A stretch of DNA of 33,325 nucleotides from Polaribacter marinus (GTDB lineage Bacteria > Bacteroidota > Bacteroidia > Flavobacteriales > Flavobacteriaceae): positions 1 through 33,325 of the forward strand of contig NZ_JAKQYM010000016.1 in assembly GCF_022662535.1 (NCBI RefSeq), given 5' to 3'. The first letter of the stretch is position 1, and every line of letters begins with the position of its first letter. The notes beneath the pieces were generated by a model. That model saw only the letters and a program-made list of their open reading frames with translations. It was not told the DNA's origin and made no database searches. The position numbers and the translations under genes are program-made. Positions 17,494 to 25,444 of this stretch are shown piece by piece.

Positions 17494-18765
17494 TTATTTT
17501 AATTTTTTAATTTCTGCTTGCATAGTTCTTAGATGTTTTTCCCAAAACTCTATTGCTTTATAATCTGGACTATTAAATTCATTTCTTAGCTTTTGAGTGC
17601 TAATACCTTTTTCTGGATTCGATTGTTTAGTTTGAAAATTTGCTGAAATAAAACGATGTAATTCTGCTTCTGACTTCAGATTAAAAACCGTAGGTTTTAG
17701 GTCGTTAATCATTTTAAATAGCAACGCAAGTTGCGGAACTGAAAGATTTACTTTTAGCTTATCACTTTTACTTGAAGAATCTTTTTCTCCTACTTGTACT
17801 TTATTATGCTTAGCTAATTCTGCTTTTATTATTCCTTGCATTTCATAGATTGAATAAAATTCAAAAGGAAAGAGTAACTTCTCTTTGTCTATGTATGTAG
17901 TAATCTCGCCTTTTTTACCTCCCAATATTCCAAGTGATGGATATTTTCTAATGTAACCTAAACGCATCATATCTTCCTCTGAATGTCCTCTTTTCCTTAA
18001 ACTCTCTAACGCTTCTTCTACTTGTTCAAATGAATAATTACACTCATAATCATCCTTTTCTGCAAATACATAAACTTCTATATCATTTAAAAAATACTTT
18101 AAAGATGTAGGATCTAAATTTGTTTGCTCTTTTATAATATTAAACAACTGTAAGCGTGTATGGTCTTTAGACCTGACACCATCAAGCAATTTGTAAATCT
18201 CATTATCTTCATCCTCTGTCATTTTCGCATATTCTTCTTGTAAACGCTCCGTTTCAATTGTATCCAAAATAGATTTATAGCCTTTTAATCTATCAGCAAT
18301 AATCATAAACTTAATGAAGTTACTAATATGTATATCTTCTACTCCATAGGAATGAGATTCTATTAGTACTTCCCAAAAATAATCAGGTTCACTTTCAATT
18401 GATTCTATTGTTGTGAATTTATGTTCTAATAGATTTTCGCACACTTCAACAAATGTAGATGCAACGTAATTCTTAATTATACGCTCTCTATATTGGTGAT
18501 AATCATCATCGCCAATATCAAACTCACTTGGATTGATATAAGCTGTTATATATGCAGAAATATCGGCAGGACACCTTGCTAATTTCTTTTGTTGCTTCCT
18601 AATTTCCTTTTTGGTTAATTCTTCTTTTTCTTCGTCATTAAGACAAGATGCGAATAGCATTCTGTCTTTATCTCCATTCTCATAAATTCCAGATGAAATT
18701 TGTAGTTCTATTTGCTCAATACTTTTATCGAGTATTAATAACTCTTCTTTTGAAAATTCTCCCAT
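17494..18765 (-). CDS. integrase-linked accessory protein of unknown function
   Basis: 423 aa, acidic and largely helical. No enzyme motif was found. The C-terminal 90 residues (LKVNLSVPQLALLFKMI ... FSANFQTK-like, then GISTQKLRNEF) resemble the C-terminal helical domain of RteC-like and other proteins that sit next to integrases in Bacteroidota mobile elements. That domain has a conserved order: 'LS.PQLA', 'F.T', 'IS...LR..F'. The N-terminus contains a Lys/Glu-rich segment near 47-65 (NDEEKEELTKKEIRKQQ). The gene starts 3 bp after the integrase stop codon, so the two are translationally linked and it may assist or regulate recombination. Function is unknown. Confidence 0.7.
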   Translation of the reverse strand: MGEFSKEELLILDKSIEQIELQISSGIYENGDKDRMLFASCLNDEEKEELTKKEIRKQQKKLARCPADISAYITAYINPSEFDIGDDDYHQYRERIIKNYVASTFVEVCENLLEHKFTTIESIESEPDYFWEVLIESHSYGVEDIHISNFIKFMIIADRLKGYKSILDTIETERLQEEYAKMTEDEDNEIYKLLDGVRSKDHTRLQLFNIIKEQTNLDPTSLKYFLNDIEVYVFAEKDDYECNYSFEQVEEALESLRKRGHSEEDMMRLGYIRKYPSLGILGGKKGEITTYIDKEKLLFPFEFYSIYEMQGIIKAELAKHNKVQVGEKDSSSKSDKLKVNLSVPQLALLFKMINDLKPTVFNLKSEAELHRFISANFQTKQSNPEKGISTQKLRNEFNSPDYKAIEFWEKHLRTMQAEIKKLK

Positions 18766-18768
18766 AGT

Positions 18769-19986
18769 TTAATTAATGTATTGGTCTACTGCTTTATCTA
18801 ATTCGCTACTTACTATTTTTGCATATACTTGTGTGATACCTATATCTGTATGGTCCATTAGTTTTGATACGTGTTCTATTCTCATACCGTTATTTAATGC
18901 CCTGGTCGCAAATGTGTGCCTACTAATATGAAAGGTTAAAGAAAAAGGCAATTCTAATTCTTTACCCATTTTAGTTAAATACATACCACTTAATGCGATT
19001 GCTCTTTGAACTAATTTTGCTCTATGCTCTCTATTTGTAAAATACTCTTTGTCAATTTTTGCAAATGGAAATATTATATCTCCGTTTTTGCTTTCTTCTG
19101 TCTTATACTTCTCTAAAATCCCAATCGCTTTTTGCCCTATTCTAATACTATGCTGTCTTTTAGTTTTGCGAATAACTTTAGTTATTTTTTGCTCTTTAGC
19201 GTTGTAGTTATTCCATTTTAATTCGATTACATCGCCAAACCTTAAGCCACCAGAAAAGACTGAAAAAATAAACATATCTTTTATAACTTGTGCTTTAGCT
19301 TTATTTGATACTTCTAAATTTATTAATGCTTTAAACTGTTCATCGTTAAGATAACGCTTTGTGCTTTTTGACTTCTTAACATTAAACTTGCTAAATGGAA
19401 AGTGATTTAAAGGTATTAGGTCTTCTCTCTGAGCTTCCTTAAACATTAAGTTGAGAATCTTTAAAGAAAAATTTATAGTCGTGTTATTGTTACCTAACGT
19501 AGTACTGCAATATCCTGCATAGTTTTTTAATGTTGTAACAGTAATATCATCAAACATTACTTCTCTATGCCCTATAAAGGTTTCAAACTTTTTAAGGTAG
19601 TTTTTATAATTATTATAAGTAGATAATGCAAGTGTGTGCTTTTGCTTCTCGCAACGATTATACGAGTACTCAAAGAAATTAACCATAGGCTTACCTTTTA
19701 TAGCCTCTTTAAGTTTTCTTGCTGATGTAGATTGATTTTTGGTTTCTAAGTCTGCTATTTGCCCTTGTGCATCTGCAACCTTTTGAGATAAGAATTTATT
19801 AAGGCGTGCAGAATTACTATGATTTTTCTTTACAGTCTGTTTATCTTCATCCCATTCTGATGGACTGATTTTAAAGCCTAACGAAATAAATTTAGGTTTG
19901 CGGTCTTTGATAAGTCTAAGATATAAAGGTGCGTTACCTGCTTTATCTATCTTGTTTTTTCTTAAAATTATTTTAACTGATGCCAT
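18769..19986 (-). CDS. int: tyrosine-type site-specific integrase
   Basis: 405 aa from ATG at 19986 (MASVKIILRK), the start typical of Bacteroidota integrases. A longer frame runs back to 20085 but its extra Cys-rich residues are not conserved-looking. The N-terminal arm-binding domain (PLYLRLIKDRKPKFISLGF) is followed by a SAM-like core-binding domain and the catalytic domain: Arg in SGGLRFGD near 249, HISRH near 351, and the nucleophile Tyr in QVYAKI near 385. It is not an integron integrase: the additional IntI patch is not apparent and the domain order is of the phage/ICE type. It lies 180 bp from the right end repeat and is transcribed away from it. It is the best candidate to have inserted the element at ACAACACCGTGT. 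Confidence 0.93.
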   Translation of the reverse strand: MASVKIILRKNKIDKAGNAPLYLRLIKDRKPKFISLGFKISPSEWDEDKQTVKKNHSNSARLNKFLSQKVADAQGQIADLETKNQSTSARKLKEAIKGKPMVNFFEYSYNRCEKQKHTLALSTYNNYKNYLKKFETFIGHREVMFDDITVTTLKNYAGYCSTTLGNNNTTINFSLKILNLMFKEAQREDLIPLNHFPFSKFNVKKSKSTKRYLNDEQFKALINLEVSNKAKAQVIKDMFIFSVFSGGLRFGDVIELKWNNYNAKEQKITKVIRKTKRQHSIRIGQKAIGILEKYKTEESKNGDIIFPFAKIDKEYFTNREHRAKLVQRAIALSGMYLTKMGKELELPFSLTFHISRHTFATRALNNGMRIEHVSKLMDHTDIGITQVYAKIVSSELDKAVDQYIN

Positions 19987-20034
19987 AATTCCCCTTTGTA
20001 TTATAGTGTGCAAGCTGGTGCAATAGAATACTAA

Positions 20035-20160
20035 GGTACAACAATTGGTACAACAAATAACGCATTTACGTGTATTTATTTGCACTTTGTTGCATTGATT
20101 TTTTAGTTAAATCCTTTATATATAGTCTTTTTAAAGCATTGTAGATTATACAGGTACAAC
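20035..20160 (+). promoter_or_regulatory. candidate arm-type integrase binding repeats, right end
   Basis: GGTACAAC occurs at 20035-20042, 20047-20054 and 20153-20160, the last only 6 bp inside the end repeat. It is the same sequence and orientation as at 1000 and 1011. The first pair lies upstream of the integrase start and could also let the integrase repress its own promoter. Confidence 0.5.
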
Positions 20161-20166
20161 AATTAG

Positions 20167-20299
20167 ACAACACCGTGTATAATTAATTGCTTGGTTCACT
20201 GCCGACTTACGAACATTCCTGCGGAATATTCTATCTGTGATTTATTTGCTAAATTAGGTGCTTAACCACGCAACTAACCATACACAATTCCGTTGTGGC
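20167..20299 (+). repeat. attC-like site S1, right part (with attR core)
   Basis: Starts with the element end repeat ACAACACCGTGT (20167-20178), then runs as a normal attC: ATAATTAATTGC, central hairpin GAACATTCCTGCGGAATATTC, inner arm GCAACTAACC, outer arm ATACACAATTCCG and R' box GTTGTGG at 20292-20298. The bases left of 20167 (CAATTAG) are not an R'' box. The true R'' is at 925-931. Confidence 0.8.
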
Positions 20300-20330
20300 T
20301 AATACGAGAACGAACTCAAAATTGAAATTA

Positions 20331-20861
20331 ATGGGAAAAATTATTTATTACGTAGCAAGTTCACTAGACGGATTTATCGCAGGAAAAAATGACGATATAA
20401 GTCAATTTATACTTCAAGGAAAAGGAGTTGAAAAATATCAATCTGACCTCGCAAAATTTAAAACCGTAATAATGGGTAGAAGGACTTATGAGTTTGGATT
20501 TCAATATGGTCTTGAACCAGGACAACCTGCATATCCAAATATGGAACATTATATTTTTTCTAATTCAATGGAAATAAAAAATTTAGCGGAATCTGTTCAT
20601 ATCGAAAAAATAACAATTGACAAAGTGAAAGAAATTAAAGCAAATTCTGAAACGAATATATATTTATGTGGTGGTGGAGAATTTGCAGGTTGGCTACTTG
20701 AAAATGGACTTATTGACCAACTAAAACTGAAATTAAATCCAATAGTTTTGGGAGATGGAATCAGAATATTTGGTAACTCAAAAAACTTTGCGAAATGGAA
20801 TTTAATCGAAAATGAATCTTTTAAAGATGGTCTTCAAATTTTAACTTATGAACGAAAATAA
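20331..20861 (+). CDS. cassette C1: dihydrofolate reductase-like / RibD C-terminal domain protein
   Basis: 176 aa from ATG at 20331. A GTG-initiated longer frame begins inside the R' box and is not used. MGKIIYYVASSLDGFIAG is the classic first strand and loop of the DHFR/RibD_C fold, followed by TVIMGRRTYEFG near 48 (NADPH-binding helix) and YLCGGGEFAGWLLENGLIDQ near 110, with PIVLGDGIRIF at 135. The family (YyaP/YwjB type) is of unclear substrate. Single-gene NADPH-dependent reductases of this fold are known as mobile resistance genes, but this one is not close to trimethoprim-resistance DHFR types and no resistance is claimed. Cassette ends GTTGTGGCTA / TAGCCACAAC match over 10 bp. Confidence 0.85.
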   Translation: MGKIIYYVASSLDGFIAGKNDDISQFILQGKGVEKYQSDLAKFKTVIMGRRTYEFGFQYGLEPGQPAYPNMEHYIFSNSMEIKNLAESVHIEKITIDKVKEIKANSETNIYLCGGGEFAGWLLENGLIDQLKLKLNPIVLGDGIRIFGNSKNFAKWNLIENESFKDGLQILTYERK

Positions 20862-20872
20862 TAAAGTACTAG

Positions 20873-21003
20873 CCACAACACTGTATATAATTTATTGCTT
20901 GGTTCTTGCCTACTTACGAAAATCCTTGCGGATTTTCTATTCAGTTTTTATTTGTTAACTTAGTTGCTTAACCCGCAACAAACCATATACAAACACGTTG
21001 CCC
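20873..21003 (+). repeat. attC-like site S2
   Basis: R'' CCACAAC at 20873-20879, R' GTTGCCC at 20997-21003. Outer stem GTATAT pairs with ATATAC, where neighbours have GTGTAT with ATACAC: a compensatory change. Central hairpin AAAATCCTTGCGGATTTT. Confidence 0.85.
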
Positions 21004-21050
21004 ACAATTTGAAAAAACATCATCGAAACATATTAACCTTTATTTTATTT

Positions 21051-21851
21051 ATGGGATTTTTAAGTAAAATCTTCGGACAATCTGAACCGAAAAATGAATA
21101 CCAACCTGATTGGACATTTTACTTTTCGAATGTAAATGACAAATTAAGTTCAATTGCAACCGATTTGAATTTAATGAATGTTGCACCAATAAAAGGACAA
21201 GAAAATGTAGTTTATGTTTCAATCAAAATGCCTAATCCGAAAGATAACGGCTTATCGAGCAACGAAGATGCGGATGAATTATGGAAAATTGAAGACGTAA
21301 TAATAAACGGATTTGACAAAAACAATCTGAATTACACTTTTGCTGGTCGACTGACTTCTAATGGATTTCGAGATTTGTACTTTTTTGGAGAAAACACAAT
21401 TTTAATGGAAAAAGAAGTGTCTTCAGCAATGACCCAATTTCCGAATCACAAATTTGACTTTGGACATAACGAAGATAAAAAATGGAGTGGTTATTTTGAC
21501 TTTCTATATCCTCTGCCAAGACAAATGCAAATAATTCAAAATAGAAGAGTTCTCGAACAATTAGAAAAAGGTGGTGACAAACTAACAAAAGAAAGAGAGG
21601 TTTTTCATTGGGTTTATTTTAAAAATCAAAGTAAAATTGACCAATTTGAGAAATTTACAAATGATTTAGGTTTTAAGACAATAAACAAAGCAAAAACAGA
21701 ACAACCGAACGAATATAAATTTGTTATTCAAATCTCACGGATTGACAAAGTTGGTTATGATGAAATAGATGAATATACCTTGGAATTATGGGAAAAAGCA
21801 TCTGAATTAAATGGAGATTATGATGGTTGGGAAACATCAATTGAGGAATAA
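21051..21851 (+). CDS. cassette C2: DUF695 / RraB-like protein
   Basis: 266 aa from ATG at 21051 (MGFLSKIFGQ, a usual start in this family). The longer frame from 20964 lies in the attC site. Residues about 20-140 match DUF695: WTFYFSNVNDKLSSIATDL, then IEDVI and FAGRLTSNGFRDLYFF. The C-terminal part from about 178 (FHWVYFKNQSKIDQFEKF ... LNGDYDGWET) matches the RraB / regulator-of-RNase-E-inhibitor fold, whose hallmark is the terminal YDGWET. Fusions of the two domains are widespread and of unknown function. No RNase E link should be assumed in Bacteroidota. Cassette ends TGTGGGCAAC and GTTGCCCACA match over 10 bp. Confidence 0.85.
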   Translation: MGFLSKIFGQSEPKNEYQPDWTFYFSNVNDKLSSIATDLNLMNVAPIKGQENVVYVSIKMPNPKDNGLSSNEDADELWKIEDVIINGFDKNNLNYTFAGRLTSNGFRDLYFFGENTILMEKEVSSAMTQFPNHKFDFGHNEDKKWSGYFDFLYPLPRQMQIIQNRRVLEQLEKGGDKLTKEREVFHWVYFKNQSKIDQFEKFTNDLGFKTINKAKTEQPNEYKFVIQISRIDKVGYDEIDEYTLELWEKASELNGDYDGWETSIEE

Positions 21852-21858
21852 AAACTGT

Positions 21859-21991
21859 GGGCAACACCGTATAAACTTTATTACTGGTTTTAGCTCACTT
21901 TGGAAATTCCTTCGGAATTTCGCCGTTCGTGTTTTATTTACTAAATTCACTGCTGAAACAACGCAACAAAGCTTATACAACAACGTTGTGC
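21859..21991 (+). repeat. attC-like site S3
   Basis: R'' GGGCAAC at 21859-21865, R' GTTGTGC at 21985-21991. Outer stem GTATAA / TTATAC. Central hairpin GGAAATTCCTTCGGAATTTC. The interior differs from the main subfamilies (GCCGTTCGTGTTTTATTTACT). Confidence 0.8.
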
Positions 21992-22008
21992 AACATTTGA
22001 AAAAAACG

Positions 22009-22500
22009 ATGACGTTAATATTAGAAAACACAAAACAAGTTGAATTTCACACGGATTTGTATGAAATAATAGAACCGTTTGAAAAGGAGTTTTCTGAATT
22101 AAATTGGCTGTTAACAAATCAAGATTATCGAATTTTAGATTTCGACCAAAAAGGCGGAATTGAAAAACTGAATTTTGAATCGGACAGAATAACTTTTAGC
22201 GGAATTGAACTTTTGGAAATCATAAGAAACCGCAAAATTGATTTTATTTGGTGTGTGTTTTGCGGATTTAAAAACGACATTCCTAAACTAAAAAAATCGG
22301 AATTGCCTTATGCGGACTTAAACTCTGATATTTGGAATAAACCGAATGAATTTTTAAACGAACAAAGCGAAATTGAAATTATAAGTTTTGACGGAACATC
22401 AACAATCTTTAAAACAAAAATTAAGGAAATTGAGAATAAGTTTCGTGAGAAATTTACAGATGCAATTGAATTAAAAAAAACGTTGCACAACAATGTATAA
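22009..22500 (+). CDS. cassette C3: hypothetical protein ending inside the attC site
   Basis: 163 aa from ATG at 22009 (MTLILENTKQVEFHTDLYEI). Upstream in-frame codons lie within attC S3 and are not counted. I do not recognise it. It is a small soluble, acidic protein with IDFIWCVFCGFKNDIP near 78-93 and no signal or membrane segment. Immunity-type or DUF2691-like small proteins would look similar, but I cannot assign one. Its last residues, LHNNV and the stop TAA at 22498-22500, are encoded by the R'' box and first arm of attC S4. So the reading frame was closed by the recombination site. Cassette ends GTTGTGCAAC and GTTGCACAAC match over 10 bp. Confidence 0.75.
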   Translation: MTLILENTKQVEFHTDLYEIIEPFEKEFSELNWLLTNQDYRILDFDQKGGIEKLNFESDRITFSGIELLEIIRNRKIDFIWCVFCGFKNDIPKLKKSELPYADLNSDIWNKPNEFLNEQSEIEIISFDGTSTIFKTKIKEIENKFREKFTDAIELKKTLHNNV

Positions 22501-22617
22501 CCGCAATTACGGCGGATTCGACTACGTCCGAATCCACTCGGAATTGCTAACGTCAGTGCTTAACCGAAAATTATTAACTTTAATCCCGTAACTGACGGTT
22601 ATACGAGACCGTTGGCA
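22485..22617 (+). repeat. attC-like site S4, divergent subfamily
   Basis: R'' GCACAAC at 22485-22491, R' GTTGGCA at 22611-22617. The interior is unlike the other sites and more GC-rich. It has its own nested pairings: GTATAACCG with CGGTTATAC, GGATTCG with CGAATCC and CGTCAGT with ACTGACG. Position, length and end boxes fit the array. It probably arrived with cassette C3 from a different array. Confidence 0.75.
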
Positions 22618-22628
22618 ACAAGCTAAAA

Positions 22629-23219
22629 ATGAAACACCCATTGAACATAATATTTCTGATTTTAACTTTGTTTTCGTGTAAAAACCAATCAAACTCTGAA
22701 TTAAAAAAAGTAGAATTAAAAGCGGAAATTGTTAAAACTGAAAAAGAGGAATCAAAAGACGTTAATAAACTGAAAACTATTCCAAACGATTTACGAAAAT
22801 TTGGTGTTTTTGACTTTTTTGACTCTGACGAAATTATGAGAATTTGGAGATTTCCAGAAGGTGGAGCTGTATTTGAGGAATTAATAGAAATAAAACGAAA
22901 TGGAAAAGAATGGAGTTCTATTCGATATACATATCTACTGGACGAATATATTGAGAAACCTGAATATCAAAAAATTAGAAAAAAACAAACTCTGAAATTA
23001 AAGAAAGAACAAATTCTCAAATTTATCAATAAGGAGTTATTGCTAGAAAACATAAAGCCAAATAAAGAAGACCAAATTTGCCTTTGTGATATATATTTAG
23101 GAGAATATCGACTTAATAATGAACAAAATTATTTTGAATTCTTTTTAGGAGAAAAAGGAAATAATAATATTTCAAAAGTCAATTTAATGAAATTCCTGGA
23201 TGAAATAATATCTGAATAA
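22629..23219 (+). CDS. cassette C4: lipoprotein of unknown function
   Basis: 196 aa. Lipoprotein signal MKHPLNIIFLILTLFSC with lipobox LFSC and lipidated Cys at residue 17, followed by a Lys/Glu-rich linker (residues 25-48), so it should be exported and membrane-anchored. The mature part holds the segments KFGVFDFFDSDEIMRIWRF and IKRNGKEWSSIRYTYLLDEY, which suggest a small alpha/beta domain. No family was recognised. The cassette starts GTTGGCAACAAGC at 22611 and ends GCCTGTTGCCAAC at 23233. These pair over 12 of 13 positions, the longest end match in the array. Confidence 0.75.
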   Translation: MKHPLNIIFLILTLFSCKNQSNSELKKVELKAEIVKTEKEESKDVNKLKTIPNDLRKFGVFDFFDSDEIMRIWRFPEGGAVFEELIEIKRNGKEWSSIRYTYLLDEYIEKPEYQKIRKKQTLKLKKEQILKFINKELLLENIKPNKEDQICLCDIYLGEYRLNNEQNYFEFFLGEKGNNNISKVNLMKFLDEIISE

Positions 23220-23226
23220 AGCCTGT

Positions 23227-23359
23227 TGCCAACACCGTGTATAATTAATTGCTTGTTTCTAGCCTACTTACGAATATTCCTGCGGAATATTCTATCTGTG
23301 ATTTATTTGCTAAATTAGGTGCCAAACCACGCAACTAATCATACACAAAACCGTTGGGC
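23227..23359 (+). repeat. attC-like site S5
   Basis: R'' TGCCAAC at 23227-23233, R' GTTGGGC at 23353-23359. Outer stem GTGTATAATTAATTGC pairs with GCAACTAATCATACAC across an internal loop (ACC opposite AAAACC). Central hairpin GAATATTCCTGCGGAATATTC. Confidence 0.88.
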
Positions 23360-23385
23360 TTCATTTCTCACTCGAACTCAAAAAA

Positions 23386-24180
23386 ATGAAAAAGAAGATA
23401 ATTATTGCATTTTTTATAATTTTAATTGTTCTAATTGGAATAATCATTTCGAAGTTTAATGAATTTAAGAATGAACCATATCAGAAAACTCCATTCTTTG
23501 ATTTATTTGTAGCTAAATCTTTTTATAAAAAAGATTTAGAAAGACCTTGGGAAGAATTTTGGGACAATAGTTGGAATAATGTCTCTAAAGAAAATGAAAG
23601 ACCAATTGAATGGATTTCAAATCCGAAAGATTTTGAAAAATTAGACTCAATATATTTAGGTTTTAAAAATACCACAAAAGAAAAATTCTATTATGTAACC
23701 TGGGGAGAACCAAATTCAAGAATCAGAATTAGTTTTAATGTATTTAAAAATGGAAAGATTGATTCTATCCCTTTTGGAGGTTTTGGTTGCGGAACAGGAA
23801 TATATATTGCTCCTTTAAAAAACGGAGAAATTGCTGGTGGAAAATTTTTGAATCCACTTTTATTCAATCCATTTACGAATCATTATTTACCTTTAAAAAA
23901 TCGAAAATTCCCTGAATTATTTAAAGAAATATATGGAGACTCAGTAGCAATAAAGTTTGAACAAGCAACTTATAGCTTACCTTGGAATAAATTTCCTTCT
24001 CAAATGATAGAATCGAAGGAAATTATAATCTCAACTGAAAAAATTATTGAAAATTGGAAAAAAGGAGATTATAAATTAAGTCCAGAATTTGACAAAGAAA
24101 ATGAACAAGCTTTTTACATTAAATATAAAGAAGATTATGAATTAAGTTCTATTTATGAAAAAGAAGGAAAAACTAAATAA
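23386..24180 (+). CDS. cassette C5: membrane-anchored protein of unknown function
   Basis: 264 aa. One N-terminal hydrophobic helix (KKKIIIAFFIILIVLIGIII, residues 2-21) makes a type II membrane anchor or uncleaved signal. The remaining 240 residues are soluble, rich in Trp, Phe and Lys, with the Gly-rich stretch FGGFGCGTGIYIAPLKNGEI near 126-145. I do not recognise the family. The start follows an A-rich leader and lies 27 bp after R'. Cassette ends GTTGGGCTT and AAGCCCAAC match over 9 bp. Confidence 0.75.
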   Translation: MKKKIIIAFFIILIVLIGIIISKFNEFKNEPYQKTPFFDLFVAKSFYKKDLERPWEEFWDNSWNNVSKENERPIEWISNPKDFEKLDSIYLGFKNTTKEKFYYVTWGEPNSRIRISFNVFKNGKIDSIPFGGFGCGTGIYIAPLKNGEIAGGKFLNPLLFNPFTNHYLPLKNRKFPELFKEIYGDSVAIKFEQATYSLPWNKFPSQMIESKEIIISTEKIIENWKKGDYKLSPEFDKENEQAFYIKYKEDYELSSIYEKEGKTK

Positions 24181-24206
24181 TTGAAAAACGGAAATAAAAA
24201 ACGAAA

Positions 24207-24340
24207 GCCCAACACCTTGTATAAAAAATTGCTACTTTTAGCTAAAACAAAAGCTGTAGCATTTTTGTAAACTTCTGAATTTCCGTTGGAAATTCCTAGT
24301 TCACAAAAATCGCAACTTTCCATACAAAAACACGTTGTAG
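24207..24340 (+). repeat. attC-like site S6
   Basis: R'' GCCCAAC at 24207-24213, R' GTTGTAG at 24334-24340. Outer stem TTGTAT / ATACAA, a compensatory G-C to T-A exchange compared with GTGTAT / ATACAC. Central hairpin GAATTTCCGTTGGAAATTC. Confidence 0.88.
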
Positions 24341-24348
24341 CACATTTG

Positions 24349-25290
24349 ATGAAGAAACTGAAAAAAATAGAATTAATAGATAAAATCGGAAGAGAACTTC
24401 AAGAAAGAATGAAGTTCAACGAAATAGACGGCTATTTTGAAAGTTACGGAATACCAACTGACCACCAACCGAGTTACAACAGTAAATACGTTTATGTTAA
24501 AGAAGTTTTACCAAAAGTAAAAGATGACATTGTATTGGAAATTGCATCTGAATTAGGAATCGAACACGAAGAAGTTTCTGCAATTCCATTTAAAATAAAA
24601 GAAAGTGAAGCTACATTTTGGAAACCTGGACATTTTAAACTTTTTGTTAGTCATCTAGCAAGTTTTAAGAAAAAGATTGGAATTCTAAAAGCTGAATTAG
24701 AAAAATATGGGATTTCGTCATTTGTAGCACACGAAGACATTGAACCAACAAAACAATGGCAGGACGAAATAGAAAAAGGTTTATTTTCAATGGACGCTTT
24801 TTGTGCTGTATTAATGGAAGGTTTTAAAGAAAGTAATTGGACTGACCAAGAAGTTGGAGTTGCTGTTGGTAGAAATGTATTAATTATTCCAATACGTAGA
24901 GGTCTTGATCCTTATGGTTTTATTGGGAAATATCAAGGATTTCAAGCAGTTGGAAAAAACGTAGGTCAAGTAGCAGAAGGAATATTTGAAATTATCTCAA
25001 GAAACGAAAAGACAAAAGCTAAATACTTGAATACACTTGTAGAATTAATTTTACTTTCAAATACTGCAAATCAAGCAATTGAAAGACTAGAAGCTCTAAA
25101 GAAAATTAAAGATTTACCAAAAGAAAAAGTAAAGTATTTAGAAGATAAAATAACAGATAACGAGAATCTGAAAGAAACTAGATTTCTAAATCCTTTTAAT
25201 GAAATAGCGTGGAAATATAAATTAGATGGTTTGAGTCTAAAATCATTTGAAAAAGCTACAGAAGAGGATTATGATGATTTACCATTTTAA
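24349..25290 (+). CDS. cassette C6: TIR-domain protein with an N-terminal helical domain
   Basis: 313 aa from ATG at 24349. Upstream in-frame residues are attC-encoded. The N-terminal 80 residues (LIDKIGRELQERMKFNEID ... SKYVYVKEVL ... IVLEIASELGI) resemble the AbiJ-type N-terminal domains that precede effector domains in bacterial conflict proteins; this is a moderate call. Residues 96-215 are a TIR domain: FKLFVSHLAS (96-105), ISSFVAHEDIEPTKQWQDEI, and SNWTDQEVGVAVG with the candidate catalytic Glu at 168, then VLIIPIRRG. The C-terminal 90 residues are helical. Bacterial TIR domains typically degrade NAD+ to abort phage infection, so a single-gene anti-phage function is plausible but unproven. 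Cassette ends GTTGTAGCAC and GTGCTACAAC match over 10 bp. Confidence 0.85.
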   Translation: MKKLKKIELIDKIGRELQERMKFNEIDGYFESYGIPTDHQPSYNSKYVYVKEVLPKVKDDIVLEIASELGIEHEEVSAIPFKIKESEATFWKPGHFKLFVSHLASFKKKIGILKAELEKYGISSFVAHEDIEPTKQWQDEIEKGLFSMDAFCAVLMEGFKESNWTDQEVGVAVGRNVLIIPIRRGLDPYGFIGKYQGFQAVGKNVGQVAEGIFEIISRNEKTKAKYLNTLVELILLSNTANQAIERLEALKKIKDLPKEKVKYLEDKITDNENLKETRFLNPFNEIAWKYKLDGLSLKSFEKATEEDYDDLPF

Positions 25291-25298
25291 AAAACGTG

Positions 25299-25430
25299 CT
25301 ACAACAACGTGTATATTTTATTGCTTTCTTTTAGCCAACTTACGAAAATCCTCGCGGATTTTCTATTCAGTTTTTATTTGCTAAATTTACGCTAAACCAA
25401 CGCAACAAAGCATACACAAACACGTTACCC
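25299..25430 (+). repeat. attC-like site S7
   Basis: R'' CTACAAC at 25299-25305, R' GTTACCC at 25424-25430. Outer stem GTGTAT / ATACAC. Central hairpin AAAATCCTCGCGGATTTT. Interior shared with S2. Confidence 0.88.
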
Positions 25431-25444
25431 AACATTTGAGAAAA

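Larger units (their letters stand above)
927..20178. mobile_element. integrative element with defence cargo, inserted in an attC site
   Basis: Seen: a 12-bp direct repeat ACAACACCGTGT at 927-938 and 20167-20178, a tyrosine integrase gene next to the right end, GGTACAAC repeats inside both ends, and all convincing genes between the repeats on the minus strand, opposite to the flanking cassettes. Joining the sequence left of the first repeat to that right of the second rebuilds a normal attC site (GCACAACACCGTGTATAATT). Inferred: site-specific integration by the encoded integrase with this 12-mer as attB core. Backbone genes are DUF6266, replication initiator, HTH_17, the 423-aa protein and integrase. 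Cargo is the defence operon at 3002-15907. No conjugation or capsid genes were recognised, so it may be a plasmid-like or phage-satellite-like element. Confidence 0.8.

Noticed and set aside
18769..19986. Integrase as the integron integrase IntI
   Set aside because: Domain order and motifs are those of Bacteroidota phage/ICE integrases, it lies inside the inserted element, and its element bounds are explained by the 12-bp repeat.
23290..23330. Promoter within attC (TTTATTTGC near the right half of many sites)
   Set aside because: It misses the A at the second position of the TAnnTTTG box and has no TTTG at the -33 distance. Possible but unsupported.
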